In this document: positions 22,883 through 31,542 of the stretch, in pieces
Layout: every line of letters starts with the position of its first letter
Position numbering within the stretch: the stretch's first letter is position 1
Source of the DNA: Verrucomicrobiaceae bacterium
GTDB taxonomy: Bacteria; Verrucomicrobiota; Verrucomicrobiia; Verrucomicrobiales; Verrucomicrobiaceae
Length of the DNA stretch: 64,000 nucleotides
Direction of reading: 5' to 3'
NCBI GenBank assembly: GCA_016713245.1
Contig: JADJPM010000005.1
Location: 496,001 to 560,000 of the forward strand
The notes under the pieces: generated by a model
What the model was told of the DNA's origin: nothing
Databases searched by the model: none
Seen by the model: the letters and a program-made list of their open reading frames with translations, nothing else
Made by a program: the position numbers and the translations under genes

Positions 22883-24193
22883 TCAGAGATACTCGTTGAT
22901 GAGGTTCTCGCACATTTCCTGACGGCCGCTGGCGATGAAGGGTTCACCATTGGAGAGCGTGTAGGCCTCCAATTCGGCGAAACCGACCTCACCCTTCTCG
23001 ATCTTCGCACCGATGCCGGAGTCGAAGGTCGAGTACCGCTGCTTGATGATGCCATCGAGACGACCGTCTTCGATGATGCGGTGGGCGATCTTGAGGCCGC
23101 GGGCAAAGGCATCCATACCGCCGATGTGGGCGTGGAAGAGATCGACCGGCTCGAAGGATTCGCGACGGCACTTCGCATCGAAATTGAGGCCGCCCGTGGT
23201 GAAGCCGCCCATCTTGATCACTTCGATCATGATCTGGGTGGTGAGGTAGATGTTCGTGGGGAACTGGTCGGTATCCCAACCGATGAGCTCGTCGCCCGTG
23301 TTGGCATCGATGGAGCCGAGAGCGCCAGCGGCGGCGGCGACTTGCAGCTCGTGGCGCATGGTGTGACCCGCGAGGGTGGCGTGATTGGTCTCGATGTTGA
23401 GTTTGAAGTGCTCGGTGAGGCCGTATTCGCGGAGGAAGTTCAGGCAGGCAGCGGCATCGGAATCGTATTGATGCGTGGAGGGCTCACGCGGCTTCGGCTC
23501 GATGTAGAAGGGGCCTTTGTAGCCGATCTGCTTCTTGTAATCGACGGCCATGTGCAGCAGGCGGGCGAGGTGATCGACCTCACGCTTCATGTTGGTATTC
23601 CAAAGCGTGGCGTAACCTTCGCGGCCACCCCAGAAGGTGTAGCCTTCACCACCGAGGCGATGGGTGACGTCCATCGCCTTCTTCACCTGAGCGGCGGCGT
23701 AGGCGAAGACGTTGGCATTCGGACTGGTGGCCGCGCCCTGGCAGTAACGCGGATGGGCGAAGAGGCAGGCGGTGCCCCAGAGGAGCTTCTTGCCGGTTTC
23801 CTTTTGCGCCTTCTCCAATTCATCGGCGACAGCGTCGAAGGCTTTGTTGGATTCGGCCAGCGTGGCGCACTCGGGGGCCACGTCGCGGTCATGGAAGCAG
23901 TAGTAATCCACGCCGAGCTTGTCCATGAACTCGAAACAGGCCCACACACGGCGCTGGGCATTGGCGACGGAGTCCGTGCCATCATCCCACGGACGCTGAG
24001 CCGTGCCGCCACCGAAGGGATCGGAGAGTGAATTCCGCATCGCGTGCCAGTAGGCCACGCCAAAGCGCATGTGATCACGCATCTTTTTGCCACCCACGAC
24101 CTCGTCGGCGTTGTAGTGCTTGAACGCGAGCGGGTTGCGGCTCTGCGGTCCTTCAAACTGGATCTTCTGGATGTCTGGGAAAGCTTCTTTCAT
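22883..24193 (-). CDS. xylA: Xylose isomerase
   Basis: A 436-residue class II xylose isomerase interconverting D-xylose and D-xylulose. Catalytic and metal sites are visible: YYCFHDRDVAPE (catalytic His-Asp), NIETNHATLAGHT (metal-binding Glu/His region) and GGLNFDAKCRRES followed by DLFHAHIGGMDAFARGL. The length fits the family. No xylulokinase or xylose transporter is adjacent, so the gene stands alone. Downstream it is followed by a repeat and then the CBS protein gene. Confidence 0.96.
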   Translation of the reverse strand: MKEAFPDIQKIQFEGPQSRNPLAFKHYNADEVVGGKKMRDHMRFGVAYWHAMRNSLSDPFGGGTAQRPWDDGTDSVANAQRRVWACFEFMDKLGVDYYCFHDRDVAPECATLAESNKAFDAVADELEKAQKETGKKLLWGTACLFAHPRYCQGAATSPNANVFAYAAAQVKKAMDVTHRLGGEGYTFWGGREGYATLWNTNMKREVDHLARLLHMAVDYKKQIGYKGPFYIEPKPREPSTHQYDSDAAACLNFLREYGLTEHFKLNIETNHATLAGHTMRHELQVAAAAGALGSIDANTGDELIGWDTDQFPTNIYLTTQIMIEVIKMGGFTTGGLNFDAKCRRESFEPVDLFHAHIGGMDAFARGLKIAHRIIEDGRLDGIIKQRYSTFDSGIGAKIEKGEVGFAELEAYTLSNGEPFIASGRQEMCENLINEYL

Positions 24194-24287
24194 AGATGGG
24201 TGGAGTTGGGGCGGCTATGGGAGCCGGAAAGCAAGCCAGCGCAAGGCGCAAACCCGGCCATCTCTTGGGCGAAATCGGCCACGGGGA

Positions 24288-25151
24288 TCACTTCTCGATG
24301 CTTACCGTGCGACGCACTCGGTAGGGGTAATCGTGAAACATGAAACCGGTCTTCCCATCGTCGAGCCGTGTCTGGATGGTGTCTTTGTAGAGGCCTTTGA
24401 TCTCCGTTTCGACATCGAGCATATCGGCCAGCCGACGAGTGAGCGAGATGCCAAACGTGATTTCGAGACTGGAAAGGGTATTCATGGGCCGCTCCATGGT
24501 GAAGCTGCCGGAGATAAAGAGCTTCGCGTGAGGGCCATCCGGGCGCTCCTCAATGCTGCCGAAGGTGGCTTCCACGTCTTTGAAGACCGGCAGGCCGTAG
24601 GCTTTGCCGCGCGGCGCGGGGATTACCGGTTTCCATGTTTCTCCGGGGCGGCGAGTCTGCGTGCCGAGAGCGACGGGCACGATCTCCATCATGTTGGCAA
24701 AGAATTGCAGATCGAGCAGCGCGGCGTTTTGCCGTTCAATCGGCTTCATGCCTTTCAGTTCGAAGTTCCAGCCGCCAACGCGCTGTCTCGCGAGCAAGGT
24801 TAAGCCATTCAAAGCGCCGCGTTTCTCCTGCGAGGCCGGAGCGGGTCCGTTCAGCGCGAATTGCGTTTCCTCGAAGAAATGCTCGCGAACTTCGATCTCC
24901 TCCGCGCCGCTGCCCTGCACGCGGCGCATGAGATGGTGGCGCAGCAGCCAGCGGGCGGCTGCGGAGCGTTTTTCCCCGGAGGCCTGCTGGAGCGTGGCGG
25001 TGCCTTTTTCGACGAGGATCTCGCGTTTTTCACGGAGCACAGTGCCGCTGCGCAGGCCCGCCTTGCTGCTGATAGCCACCGACTTCGGCTGCTGGGCCGG
25101 GAGGCTGGCGGCGATGGAGAGGAACAAAAACAAAAGAAGGGAGACTCTCAT
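24288..25151 (-). CDS. Secreted protein of unknown function
   Basis: A 287-residue protein. The start is set at 25151 because MRVSLLLFLFLSIAASLPA is a clear signal peptide. The mature part is mostly beta-strand-like with short charged turns and has no recognised catalytic motif. Paired phrases such as VGGWNFELKGMKP and ISGSFTMERPMNTLSSLEITFG suggest a repeated beta-domain of the kind in Verrucomicrobia/Planctomycetes secreted proteins. I do not recognise the family. Confidence 0.65.
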   Translation of the reverse strand: MRVSLLLFLFLSIAASLPAQQPKSVAISSKAGLRSGTVLREKREILVEKGTATLQQASGEKRSAAARWLLRHHLMRRVQGSGAEEIEVREHFFEETQFALNGPAPASQEKRGALNGLTLLARQRVGGWNFELKGMKPIERQNAALLDLQFFANMMEIVPVALGTQTRRPGETWKPVIPAPRGKAYGLPVFKDVEATFGSIEERPDGPHAKLFISGSFTMERPMNTLSSLEITFGISLTRRLADMLDVETEIKGLYKDTIQTRLDDGKTGFMFHDYPYRVRRTVSIEK

Positions 25152-25315
25152 GGCGTGTGGTTCATCATCGGCGAAACCTTTGAGGTAACAACTCTCTGGA
25201 TTCCTGCCAGACACCTCCTTCCCGGGTTTTCCCTCTCCGCGAAATTCCAACGAAGGCTTCAAACTTTGTGCTTGCACGAACGTCGGGGCACGCCACTATC
25301 CGCACCCTCAACCCC

Positions 25316-25390
25316 GCGGGTGTAGCTCAGTGGTAGAGCACTTCCTTGCCAAGGAAGATGTCGCGCGTTCGAATCGCGTCACCCGCTCCA
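25316..25390 (+). tRNA. tRNA-Gly (anticodon GCC)
   Basis: The cloverleaf is complete. The acceptor stem is GCGGGTG/CACCCGC, the D arm includes GCTC-AGTGGTAGA-GC, the anticodon stem is CTTCC/GGAAG with loop TTGCCAA (anticodon GCC), and the T arm is GCGCG-TTCGAAT-CGCGT. The discriminator is T and the CCA end is encoded (25388-25390). It ends 44 bp before prmA, so the two may share a transcript. Confidence 0.97.
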
Positions 25391-25434
25391 CTTTCTCAGA
25401 AAGTGGAACGTCCCCGCAATCCCACGGAAATAGC

Positions 25435-26292
25435 ATGTTTGTCTGGTCGAAACTCTCCGCCGCGAAATGGTCGGATGCCTGGGAGGAGCGGTTCGCAGGT
25501 GCCACCGACCTCACGCTCGTCATTTCCAGCTTCCCAGGCCGTGAGACCATCCGCGTCGAGGCCTACTGCCCGAAAAAAAGCCGCGCCGATGCCATTCAAA
25601 AGATGTGGGGTGGCTCCGTGCGGGAGCTGAAGACCAAAAACTGGGCCGCCATGGCATCAAAGGCCACGCCGCCGCTCAAGGTGCGGGATCGTTTCCTCGT
25701 CTGTGCCACTCGCTCGACCTCTGAACTAGCCAAACTGCGCCGCGAGCACCCTGGGCGTGAGATTCTCTCCATCCCGGCGGACATGGCTTTCGGCACCGGA
25801 CACCATGAAACAACCTCCACCGTGCTCCGACTACTCGTCGATGCGGCCGATGAGTTTCGACGTTCCGACAAAGTGTGGACCCTCGCCGATCTCGGCTGTG
25901 GCAGTGGCATCCTCGCCATCGCCGCACTGAAGCTCGGTGCCCGCAAGGTGTGGGGCTGTGACTACGATCCGCAGGCCGTGCGCATCTCGAAGGAGAACGC
26001 CACACGCAACGACACGCCGAAGGCACGCTTTACCCGGCTCGATGTGCTCCAGTGGGAACCGAAGGAGCAGTGGGACATCGTCGCCGCGAATATCTTCCAC
26101 GATGTGCTGGAGGCTGCGTTTCCAAAGCTCGTGCAGGCCGTGGCGCCCGGCGGTCTTTTGATCCTCTCCGGCATCCTGCATACTCAGGCGGACTCCTGCC
26201 TCGCCGCAGGCAAAAAAGCCGGCTTCAAGGCCGACCGCATCCTGCGCAAAGGCAAGTGGGTCACGGCGATCGGCCATGTGAAACCCTGTTGA
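25435..26292 (+). CDS. prmA: Ribosomal protein L11 methyltransferase
   Basis: A 285-residue class I SAM-dependent methyltransferase of the PrmA family, which trimethylates ribosomal protein L11. The SAM site reads LADLGCGSGILAIAALKLGA and the conserved MAFGTGHHETT precedes it. DIVAANIFHDVL corresponds to the PrmA NI(L/F) motif. The start at 25435 (MFVWSKLSAAKW) is chosen because the longer frame runs into the tRNA. Confidence 0.9.
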   Translation: MFVWSKLSAAKWSDAWEERFAGATDLTLVISSFPGRETIRVEAYCPKKSRADAIQKMWGGSVRELKTKNWAAMASKATPPLKVRDRFLVCATRSTSELAKLRREHPGREILSIPADMAFGTGHHETTSTVLRLLVDAADEFRRSDKVWTLADLGCGSGILAIAALKLGARKVWGCDYDPQAVRISKENATRNDTPKARFTRLDVLQWEPKEQWDIVAANIFHDVLEAAFPKLVQAVAPGGLLILSGILHTQADSCLAAGKKAGFKADRILRKGKWVTAIGHVKPC

Positions 26293-26343
26293 GGCTTCAC
26301 AAGCGCTCCTCTCCCCTGCCCTGCCGCCAGCATGCGCACGAGG

Positions 26344-26392
26344 CATTACCCATTCGACATTCCGCACTCGTCATTCGACATTCCTCATTCCA
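26344..26392. repeat. Seven tandem CATTCNN heptamers upstream of cysS
   Basis: Seven consecutive 7-bp words of the form CATTCGA, CATTCCG, CACTCGT and so on form an exact 49-bp array ending 13 bp before the cysS start. The reverse strand reads GAATGNN, the same motif as the AATGACG array inside nasA (18515-18549). There is no inverted partner. Confidence 0.75.
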
Positions 26393-26405
26393 TCTACCCG
26401 CCCTC

Positions 26406-27812
26406 ATGCCAGCCCTGAAACTCCACGACACCCTGTCCCGCACCGACCGCGAGGTGAAGCCACTCGATGGCAAAACCCTGCGCTTCTACTGCTGCGGCCC
26501 CACGGTCTATGGTCCGGCACACATTGGCAATTTCCGCACCTTCGTGGCCCAGGATGTCATGCGCCGCGTGGTGGAGGCTTCCGGCACGCTCACCCTGCAT
26601 GTGCGCAATATCACCGATGTGGATGACAAGACGATCCGCGACTCACAAAAGGCCGGTCAGAGCCTCATCGACTTCACTCGCGGCTGGACCGAGAAGTTTC
26701 ACGCCGACTGCGCTTCTTTGAACCTCCTCCCGCCGACGGTCGAGCCGAGTGCCGTGGCTCACATCCCGCATCAGATTGCGATGATCGAAAAGCTCGTCGC
26801 CAAGGGTCACGCCTATGCTGCGGCGGATGGCAGCGTGTATTTCCGGGTGTCGTCCTTCAAAGACTATGGCCGGCTCAGTCATCTAGAAGATCGCGAACTG
26901 CGTCTCGGAGCCTCCGAAGCCGCCAGCGCCACGGACAGCGATGAATACACCAAGGACTCGCTCACCGATTTCGCCCTCTGGAAGGCCCGCAAACCGGAAG
27001 ACGGCAGCAACTACTGGCCCAGCCCCTGGGGTGAAGGCCGACCCGGCTGGCATCTCGAATGCAGCGCCATGATTCTCGAATACCTCGGTGAGGACTTCGA
27101 TCTGCACAGCGGCGGCGTGGACCTCATTTTCCCACATCACGAGAATGAAATTGCGCAGAGCTGCTGCAGCACGCACGGCCACTTTGCGCATCATTGGATG
27201 CATGTGGCGCATCTCATGGTCGATGGCGGCAAGATGAGCAAAAGCCTCGGCAATCTCTATACCCTCGCAGACCTCCAGCAACGCGGTTATTCCGCTGCGG
27301 AAGTGCGTTATGTGCTCATCTCCGGCCACTACCGTGCGCCGCTGAATTTCACCTTCCACAGCCTCGATTCCGCCCGTCAGGCCCTGCAAAAGCTCGCCAA
27401 GGCCGACAAAGCCCTCTCACTTCTAACTTCTCACCTCTCACCTTCTTCCACCGGCCCCTTCGCCGAAGCCTGGGACACGCTGCTGAATGATCTCAACGTC
27501 CCCGGTGCCCTCGGTGGCATTTTCAGCGTGCTCAACAAGCTCAAGCACACCGCGATTTCCGCCGAAGACGCCACCGCTGCCCGCAACGGCCTGCATTTCA
27601 TGCTCAAGGCCCTCGGCATCACGCTTCCTCCCGTTCAGGAAGAAGCCACCGCTGATGTGCCAGCAGAAATCCAAGCTCTCGCTCAGCAGCGCTGGGATGC
27701 CAAGCAGGCCAAAGATTGGGCCACCGCCGATGTGCTGCGCAAAGAACTCGAAGCCGCGGGCTGGCTCATCAAAGACAGCAAGGAAGGCTTCACCGTGGTG
27801 CCGAAGGCGTGA
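26406..27812 (+). CDS. cysS: Cysteinyl-tRNA synthetase
   Basis: A 468-residue class I aminoacyl-tRNA synthetase charging tRNA-Cys. The HIGH motif reads AHIGN at residues 38-42, the zinc ligand Cys30 lies in FYCCGPTVY, and the KMSKS loop is GGKMSKSLGN near residue 275. WHLECSAMILEYLGEDFDLHSGGVDLIFPHHENEIAQS is the conserved active-site strand. ATG 26406 gives the family-typical N-terminus. A heptamer repeat encodes SLLTSHLSPSS near residues 338-348, in a linker between the catalytic and C-terminal parts. Confidence 0.96.
   Translation: MPALKLHDTLSRTDREVKPLDGKTLRFYCCGPTVYGPAHIGNFRTFVAQDVMRRVVEASGTLTLHVRNITDVDDKTIRDSQKAGQSLIDFTRGWTEKFHADCASLNLLPPTVEPSAVAHIPHQIAMIEKLVAKGHAYAAADGSVYFRVSSFKDYGRLSHLEDRELRLGASEAASATDSDEYTKDSLTDFALWKARKPEDGSNYWPSPWGEGRPGWHLECSAMILEYLGEDFDLHSGGVDLIFPHHENEIAQSCCSTHGHFAHHWMHVAHLMVDGGKMSKSLGNLYTLADLQQRGYSAAEVRYVLISGHYRAPLNFTFHSLDSARQALQKLAKADKALSLLTSHLSPSSTGPFAEAWDTLLNDLNVPGALGGIFSVLNKLKHTAISAEDATAARNGLHFMLKALGITLPPVQEEATADVPAEIQALAQQRWDAKQAKDWATADVLRKELEAAGWLIKDSKEGFTVVPKA
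27416..27443. repeat. Four tandem CTCACYT heptamers inside cysS
   Basis: CTCACTT, CTAACTT, CTCACCT and CTCACCT run head to tail and are translated as part of LSLLTSHLSPSS. The tract lies in a surface-linker region of the synthetase and keeps the frame. Confidence 0.7.
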
Positions 27813-28292
27813 TGCGCTCGTCGTTCGTAGTTCGGCCTTCAGGCCGTGCTTGGGGACTCGTGACTAACTTGAAGGATTATCCGCCCAGTTATCGCCTCAG
27901 AACCCTTCAAAAATCTGCAATCAGCCATCGACATTCCCGGTTCCGCCTGCCGCACGACTCCGAAGCCGCAGATTGATGCGCTTCGCTTCCCTTCGGGCTG
28001 CCTGCGGCAGTCTGTCTCGCTGCGCTCGGCTGCTGAACTGCCATTGTTGATTGTTGAAGTTACTCCCTCTTCCACACTCCAGCGCAGCGGAGTTCAGGTA
28101 CTCCTGACTCACTTGACCAGTCTCGGGGAAGTCTGACGACTTCCACGACACGATGGCTCCCGCTGGATTCGTAGCGGCAAACGTCAGTTTGCCCCCCCTG
28201 GGATGCGCAGACAAGTTAGCCCTGTTCCACACTCGTCACAGCGGCGTCCGGTCAGTCCTGAACGGGCTAAAGCCCGAACTACAAACAGCAGG
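27813..28292. other. 480-bp intergenic stretch of nested repeats, no gene
   Basis: No credible gene is present. Near 27827-27865 lies GTAGTTCGGCCTTCAGGCCG, a small palindrome. Near 27906-27940 are CTGCAATCAGCCATCGACA words, and near 28000-28020 CTGCCTGCGGCAG. Around 28080-28135 are GGAGTTCAGGTACTCCTGAC words, and 28240-28275 has AACGGGCTAAAGCCCGAACT, a palindrome whose GAACTAC partner is the inverted GTAGTTC at 27827. The stretch looks like an accumulation site of several repeat families between cysS and the convergent methyltransferase gene. Confidence 0.55.
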
Positions 28293-29552
28293 CTAGAGCG
28301 CCATCGCCCACAGCACCTTCAGGTAACGGCCATCGGGGCAGTTGGACATGACGGGGTGATCGGCACCGGGGCCAGTGCGGTCAAGGATCTGGAGGCGGCG
28401 TTTGCTGCGATGAGCGGCCCGCATGACGATCTCTTCAAATTCGGCTACATCGAGCAACCCCGAGCATGAGCAGCTCACGAAAAGCCCACCACGCTTCAGC
28501 AGGCTCAGCGCCACGACGTTCATGTCGTAATACTTATTCCGGCCGAGCTGACCTTCCTCCGGTTCGCGTGAGAAGATGAGCTTCGGCGGATCGAGCACCA
28601 CCGCGTCCCATGATTCGCCGTTTTGCTGCATCTGGCGGCCCCAGGTGAAGGTATCGCCATGTGTCCAGGTGAGGCGCGTTTGATTGAGATCGGCATTCTT
28701 CTTCGCCTGCGCGATGGCTTTCTCATCCAAATCCACGCCCGTGACGTCTTCACAGCCGCCGAGCACCTTGGCCGCGAGAGCGAAACCCCCGGTGTAAGTG
28801 CACAAATCAAGCACACGACGCCCACGCGCCATCTGCGCAAAGCGGAGGCGATTCTCCCGCTGATCGCAGAAGAAGCCCGTCTTGTGCCCGTCCTCGAAAT
28901 TCACGGCGTAGCGCACCCCATGCTCACGCACGCGGACGCTCTTCGGAGCCGGGTCATTGGCCTCCGGCACATCCACGCGCCGGATGTTTTCTATGCGGCC
29001 GATTTCAGGGTCCACCTGGATGACGTGCTGCTTCGTGCCCAGCTTTTCATGCAGCCGTGGCAGCCAGCGGCGCAGCCGGCTCCAGATGCCGAGATTCGTC
29101 ACTTCAATGGAAAGCGTGTCCGCATAGCGATCCACGACGAGGCCGCTGAGGCCATCGCCATCGGAATGAACGGCCCGCCAGGCATCGGAGACCTCGTTCA
29201 GTCGCAGCGTGTTGAGTCGCAGATCCAGCGCCGCATCCAAGCGGGCATCGAGACTGGCTTCGTCAAAGTTTTCCGCGTGGTGATCGAGCACGCGAAGAGG
29301 CACACGGGCGTTTGGATTGAAGAAACCAGTGCCGAAGGGCTGACCTTCCTTGTCATACACATGAACCAGCGAGCCGGGGCCGGCATCCGGCGAGACGGCG
29401 GTGATCATGTTCGGATACACCGCCGGATTGAAGGAGAAATACTTCATCTGGGCCCACGGCGTGCGCCAGGTATCACTGCCCGGCACGGCGGTGACGGGAG
29501 CTGGAGGAGGCGGGCGGCGGGTGGGGCGATTGGGACGCGGCGGGGGGCGCAT
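28293..29552 (-). CDS. RlmI-like class I SAM-dependent 23S rRNA methyltransferase
   Basis: A 419-residue protein with an N-terminal PUA-like domain and a C-terminal Rossmann methyltransferase. SAM-binding and catalytic motifs are RRVLDLCTYTGGFALAAKVLG, DAVVLDPPKL and FVSCSCSGLL. The arrangement matches the RlmI family, which methylates C5 of a 23S rRNA cytosine. The first ~25 residues (MRPPPRPNRPTRRPPPPAP) are low-complexity, so a later start such as ATG 29447 (MKYFSFNP) is possible. It lies 43 bp downstream of the yjbQ-like gene in the same orientation. Confidence 0.85.
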   Translation of the reverse strand: MRPPPRPNRPTRRPPPPAPVTAVPGSDTWRTPWAQMKYFSFNPAVYPNMITAVSPDAGPGSLVHVYDKEGQPFGTGFFNPNARVPLRVLDHHAENFDEASLDARLDAALDLRLNTLRLNEVSDAWRAVHSDGDGLSGLVVDRYADTLSIEVTNLGIWSRLRRWLPRLHEKLGTKQHVIQVDPEIGRIENIRRVDVPEANDPAPKSVRVREHGVRYAVNFEDGHKTGFFCDQRENRLRFAQMARGRRVLDLCTYTGGFALAAKVLGGCEDVTGVDLDEKAIAQAKKNADLNQTRLTWTHGDTFTWGRQMQQNGESWDAVVLDPPKLIFSREPEEGQLGRNKYYDMNVVALSLLKRGGLFVSCSCSGLLDVAEFEEIVMRAAHRSKRRLQILDRTGPGADHPVMSNCPDGRYLKVLWAMAL

Positions 29553-29595
29553 CCGCGTCTATCGGGTCAAGCAGTCACGAGGTCAAGGCAGCGCG

Positions 29596-30015
29596 TCATT
29601 CCCCCACCACGCTGACGACGATCTCCCGCGTGTGCGGAGCCCTGCGATGCTCAAAAAGAAAGATACCCTGCCAAGTCCCCAGCGCCAGGCGACCTTCCAT
29701 CACCGGCACCACCTCCGAAGTGCGGGTGAGCGCCATGCGCAGATGGCTCGGCATGTCGTCCGGACCTTCATAGGTATGCACAAAGTAGGGCGTATCCTCC
29801 GGCACCAGATGGTCGAAAAAGGCATGCAAATCCGTGCGAGCCGATGGATCCGCATTTTCAAAGATCACCAGGCTGGCGCTGGTATGCCGCACCATGATCG
29901 TGGCGCTGCCCGTGCGGATGCCGCTGCTGCGGACGATCTGCTGACAGCGCTCCGTAATCTCGTAAGTGCCTTTTCCGCGAGTGGAAATGACGAACAGCTC
30001 GGCGTGGGCGGGCAT
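29596..30015 (-). CDS. YjbQ/UPF0047 family protein
   Basis: A 139-residue protein of the UPF0047/YjbQ family. The diagnostic segments are visible: MVRHTSASLVIFENADPSARTDL, with a conserved histidine, and VHTYEGPDDMPSHLRMALT. Some members have been reported to have weak thiamine-phosphate synthase activity, but the physiological role is uncertain. The gene sits 9 bp after the glucose/sorbosone dehydrogenase gene. Confidence 0.88.
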   Translation of the reverse strand: MPAHAELFVISTRGKGTYEITERCQQIVRSSGIRTGSATIMVRHTSASLVIFENADPSARTDLHAFFDHLVPEDTPYFVHTYEGPDDMPSHLRMALTRTSEVVPVMEGRLALGTWQGIFLFEHRRAPHTREIVVSVVGE

Positions 30016-30024
30016 GGGCTGAGC

Positions 30025-31197
30025 TTACTTCGCCAGCTTGTAAATGCCGCCGTTCCAGTCGAGGACGAGGATATCGCCGTTGGCGGCGGGGCAGAAGGCG
30101 GTGGGCTTGATGAGCACGGTGGGCTTCTTCTTCGGATCAGCGGGCGGTGTTTGCGGGCTGGTGAAGAGGAGGTTGTTGCTGAGGACCTTGCCGCTGTCGT
30201 CGGTCTTCAAGGCCCAGACTTTGCCGAGGACGAAGTCGCCGTAAATGTAGGCACTGGTGAGTTCGGGGATGGTGGTGCTGGTGTTGACGTAGCCGCCGGT
30301 GATGCTGAGGCCTTCGCCGTGGTTGTAGCTGTGGATGGGCTCGATGAATTTGGCGTCGGTCGGCGGCGTGTCGGTGTTCAACATGAAGGGGCCTGGGCCT
30401 TCGCGGAACTGCCAGCCGTAGTTGCCGCCGTTGGTGATCCAGTTGATCTCCTCGTAGAGGTCCTGGCCCACATCGGCGCACCAGAGGTGGCCTTTGGCGT
30501 CAAAGCTGAGGCCCCAGGGATTACGGATGCCGGTGGCGTAGATCTGCGGCAGGGCGTTCACGCCGTTCGCATAGGGGTTGTCGGCAGGGATGCCGTAGGC
30601 GTTGGCATACTCGCGGCTGTTCACATCAATGCGAAGGATCTTGCCGTAGAGCGTGGCGTTTAGCTGGGACATCTTGAGCTCGCCGTTGCGCTTCGAGTTG
30701 TCGCCCATGCCCATGTAGAGGTAGCCATCGGGCCCAAAAAGGATGTTTCCGCCGTGGTGGTTCCAATTGATCATCGGGATCTCCAGGATCACTCGCTCGG
30801 TTTTTTCGTCGGCCACATCGCCATTGGCCTTCATCTCGGTGATGATGAGGCGCTTCGGCTTCTGCATGGTGTAGCAGAGGTAGAAAAGGCCGTTGTCCTT
30901 GAACTTCGGATGGAAGGCGAGGCCATTGAGACCTTCTTCAAAGAGGCCATCCTTCGCCTCCATGCCGCGAGGGCTTAGATCGAGGAAGGTCTTGGCCTCG
31001 GCGGCATTTTGATCGGCGGGCAGAATGAGGATTTTGCCACGCTGAAGGGCCAGGAACTGGCGCTGCGTGCCGTCCTCCGGGATCACGACGGCGATGGGCC
31101 GCTCCGTGGGGACTTTTTCATACACACGGACGAGCTTGTGTGTGTCCGCAGCAAAGGCGGCAACAGCGGAGAGAGCGAGGCAGATCAGGGAACGCAT
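30025..31197 (-). CDS. Secreted PQQ-type glucose/sorbosone dehydrogenase family protein
   Basis: A 390-residue exported beta-propeller. The signal peptide is MRSLICLALSAVAAFA. Family elements include LNGLAFHPKFKDNGLFYLCY, NWNHHGGNILFGPDGYLYMGMGDNS and ATGIRNPWGLSFDAKGHLWCADVGQDLYEEINW. Relatives oxidise aldoses using PQQ in the periplasm, but not all bind PQQ, and the substrate is unknown. It is first in a set with yjbQ and the methyltransferase. A 345-bp gap with inverted repeats lies upstream. Confidence 0.85.
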   Translation of the reverse strand: MRSLICLALSAVAAFAADTHKLVRVYEKVPTERPIAVVIPEDGTQRQFLALQRGKILILPADQNAAEAKTFLDLSPRGMEAKDGLFEEGLNGLAFHPKFKDNGLFYLCYTMQKPKRLIITEMKANGDVADEKTERVILEIPMINWNHHGGNILFGPDGYLYMGMGDNSKRNGELKMSQLNATLYGKILRIDVNSREYANAYGIPADNPYANGVNALPQIYATGIRNPWGLSFDAKGHLWCADVGQDLYEEINWITNGGNYGWQFREGPGPFMLNTDTPPTDAKFIEPIHSYNHGEGLSITGGYVNTSTTIPELTSAYIYGDFVLGKVWALKTDDSGKVLSNNLLFTSPQTPPADPKKKPTVLIKPTAFCPAANGDILVLDWNGGIYKLAK

Positions 31198-31307
31198 AGG
31201 TGGGAGGTAGAAAGCGTAGCGCGGGGGTGTCTTGCAGGGGAAGTGGTTTTTTCAGGGGCCGAGGAGAACCTCAGGAAACGCCCACGCCCATCTCTACGGC
31301 CAAAAAT

Positions 31308-31462
31308 CCTCCTCTTCCTCCGACTCTGACTCCTCCTCCCGGAATGGGCCTTTGAGACGCTCGACGGGGGAGGAAGAGGCTCGTGAATCGAAAATCAACC
31401 ATCGGTTGTTCTTCAATCGTCAATCGAAGGGGGAGGCGGAGTAGGAGGCGGAGACGGAGAAA
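31308..31462. repeat. CTCCGACTC-type inverted repeat in a 345-bp gap
   Basis: The gap 31198-31542 holds no gene. A pyrimidine-rich arm (31308-31341, TCCTCCTCTTCCTCCGACTC onward) faces a purine-rich arm (31429-31462, GGGGGAGGCGGAGTAGGAGG onward). Each is made of 6-bp CTCCGA/CTCCTC-type words. Between them is a second pair of TCGAAAATCAACCATCG and AATCGTCAATCGA words (31388-31427). It separates the divergent dehydrogenase and alcohol dehydrogenase genes. Confidence 0.65.
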
Positions 31463-31542
31463 GAACCACTGAGACCATACCATCCCTGCATTGCGGGCGG
31501 GGGACACATCTGCCACTCTAGGTTTTCACCCTGCCCACGACC

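Noticed and set aside
26344..26392. CRISPR-like array
   Set aside because: Seven 7-bp words with no spacers and no cas genes nearby. It is a tandem word array.
31308..31462. Protein-coding gene in the pyrimidine/purine tracts
   Set aside because: Open frames here are low-complexity with no start context. Inverted word repeats explain the pattern.
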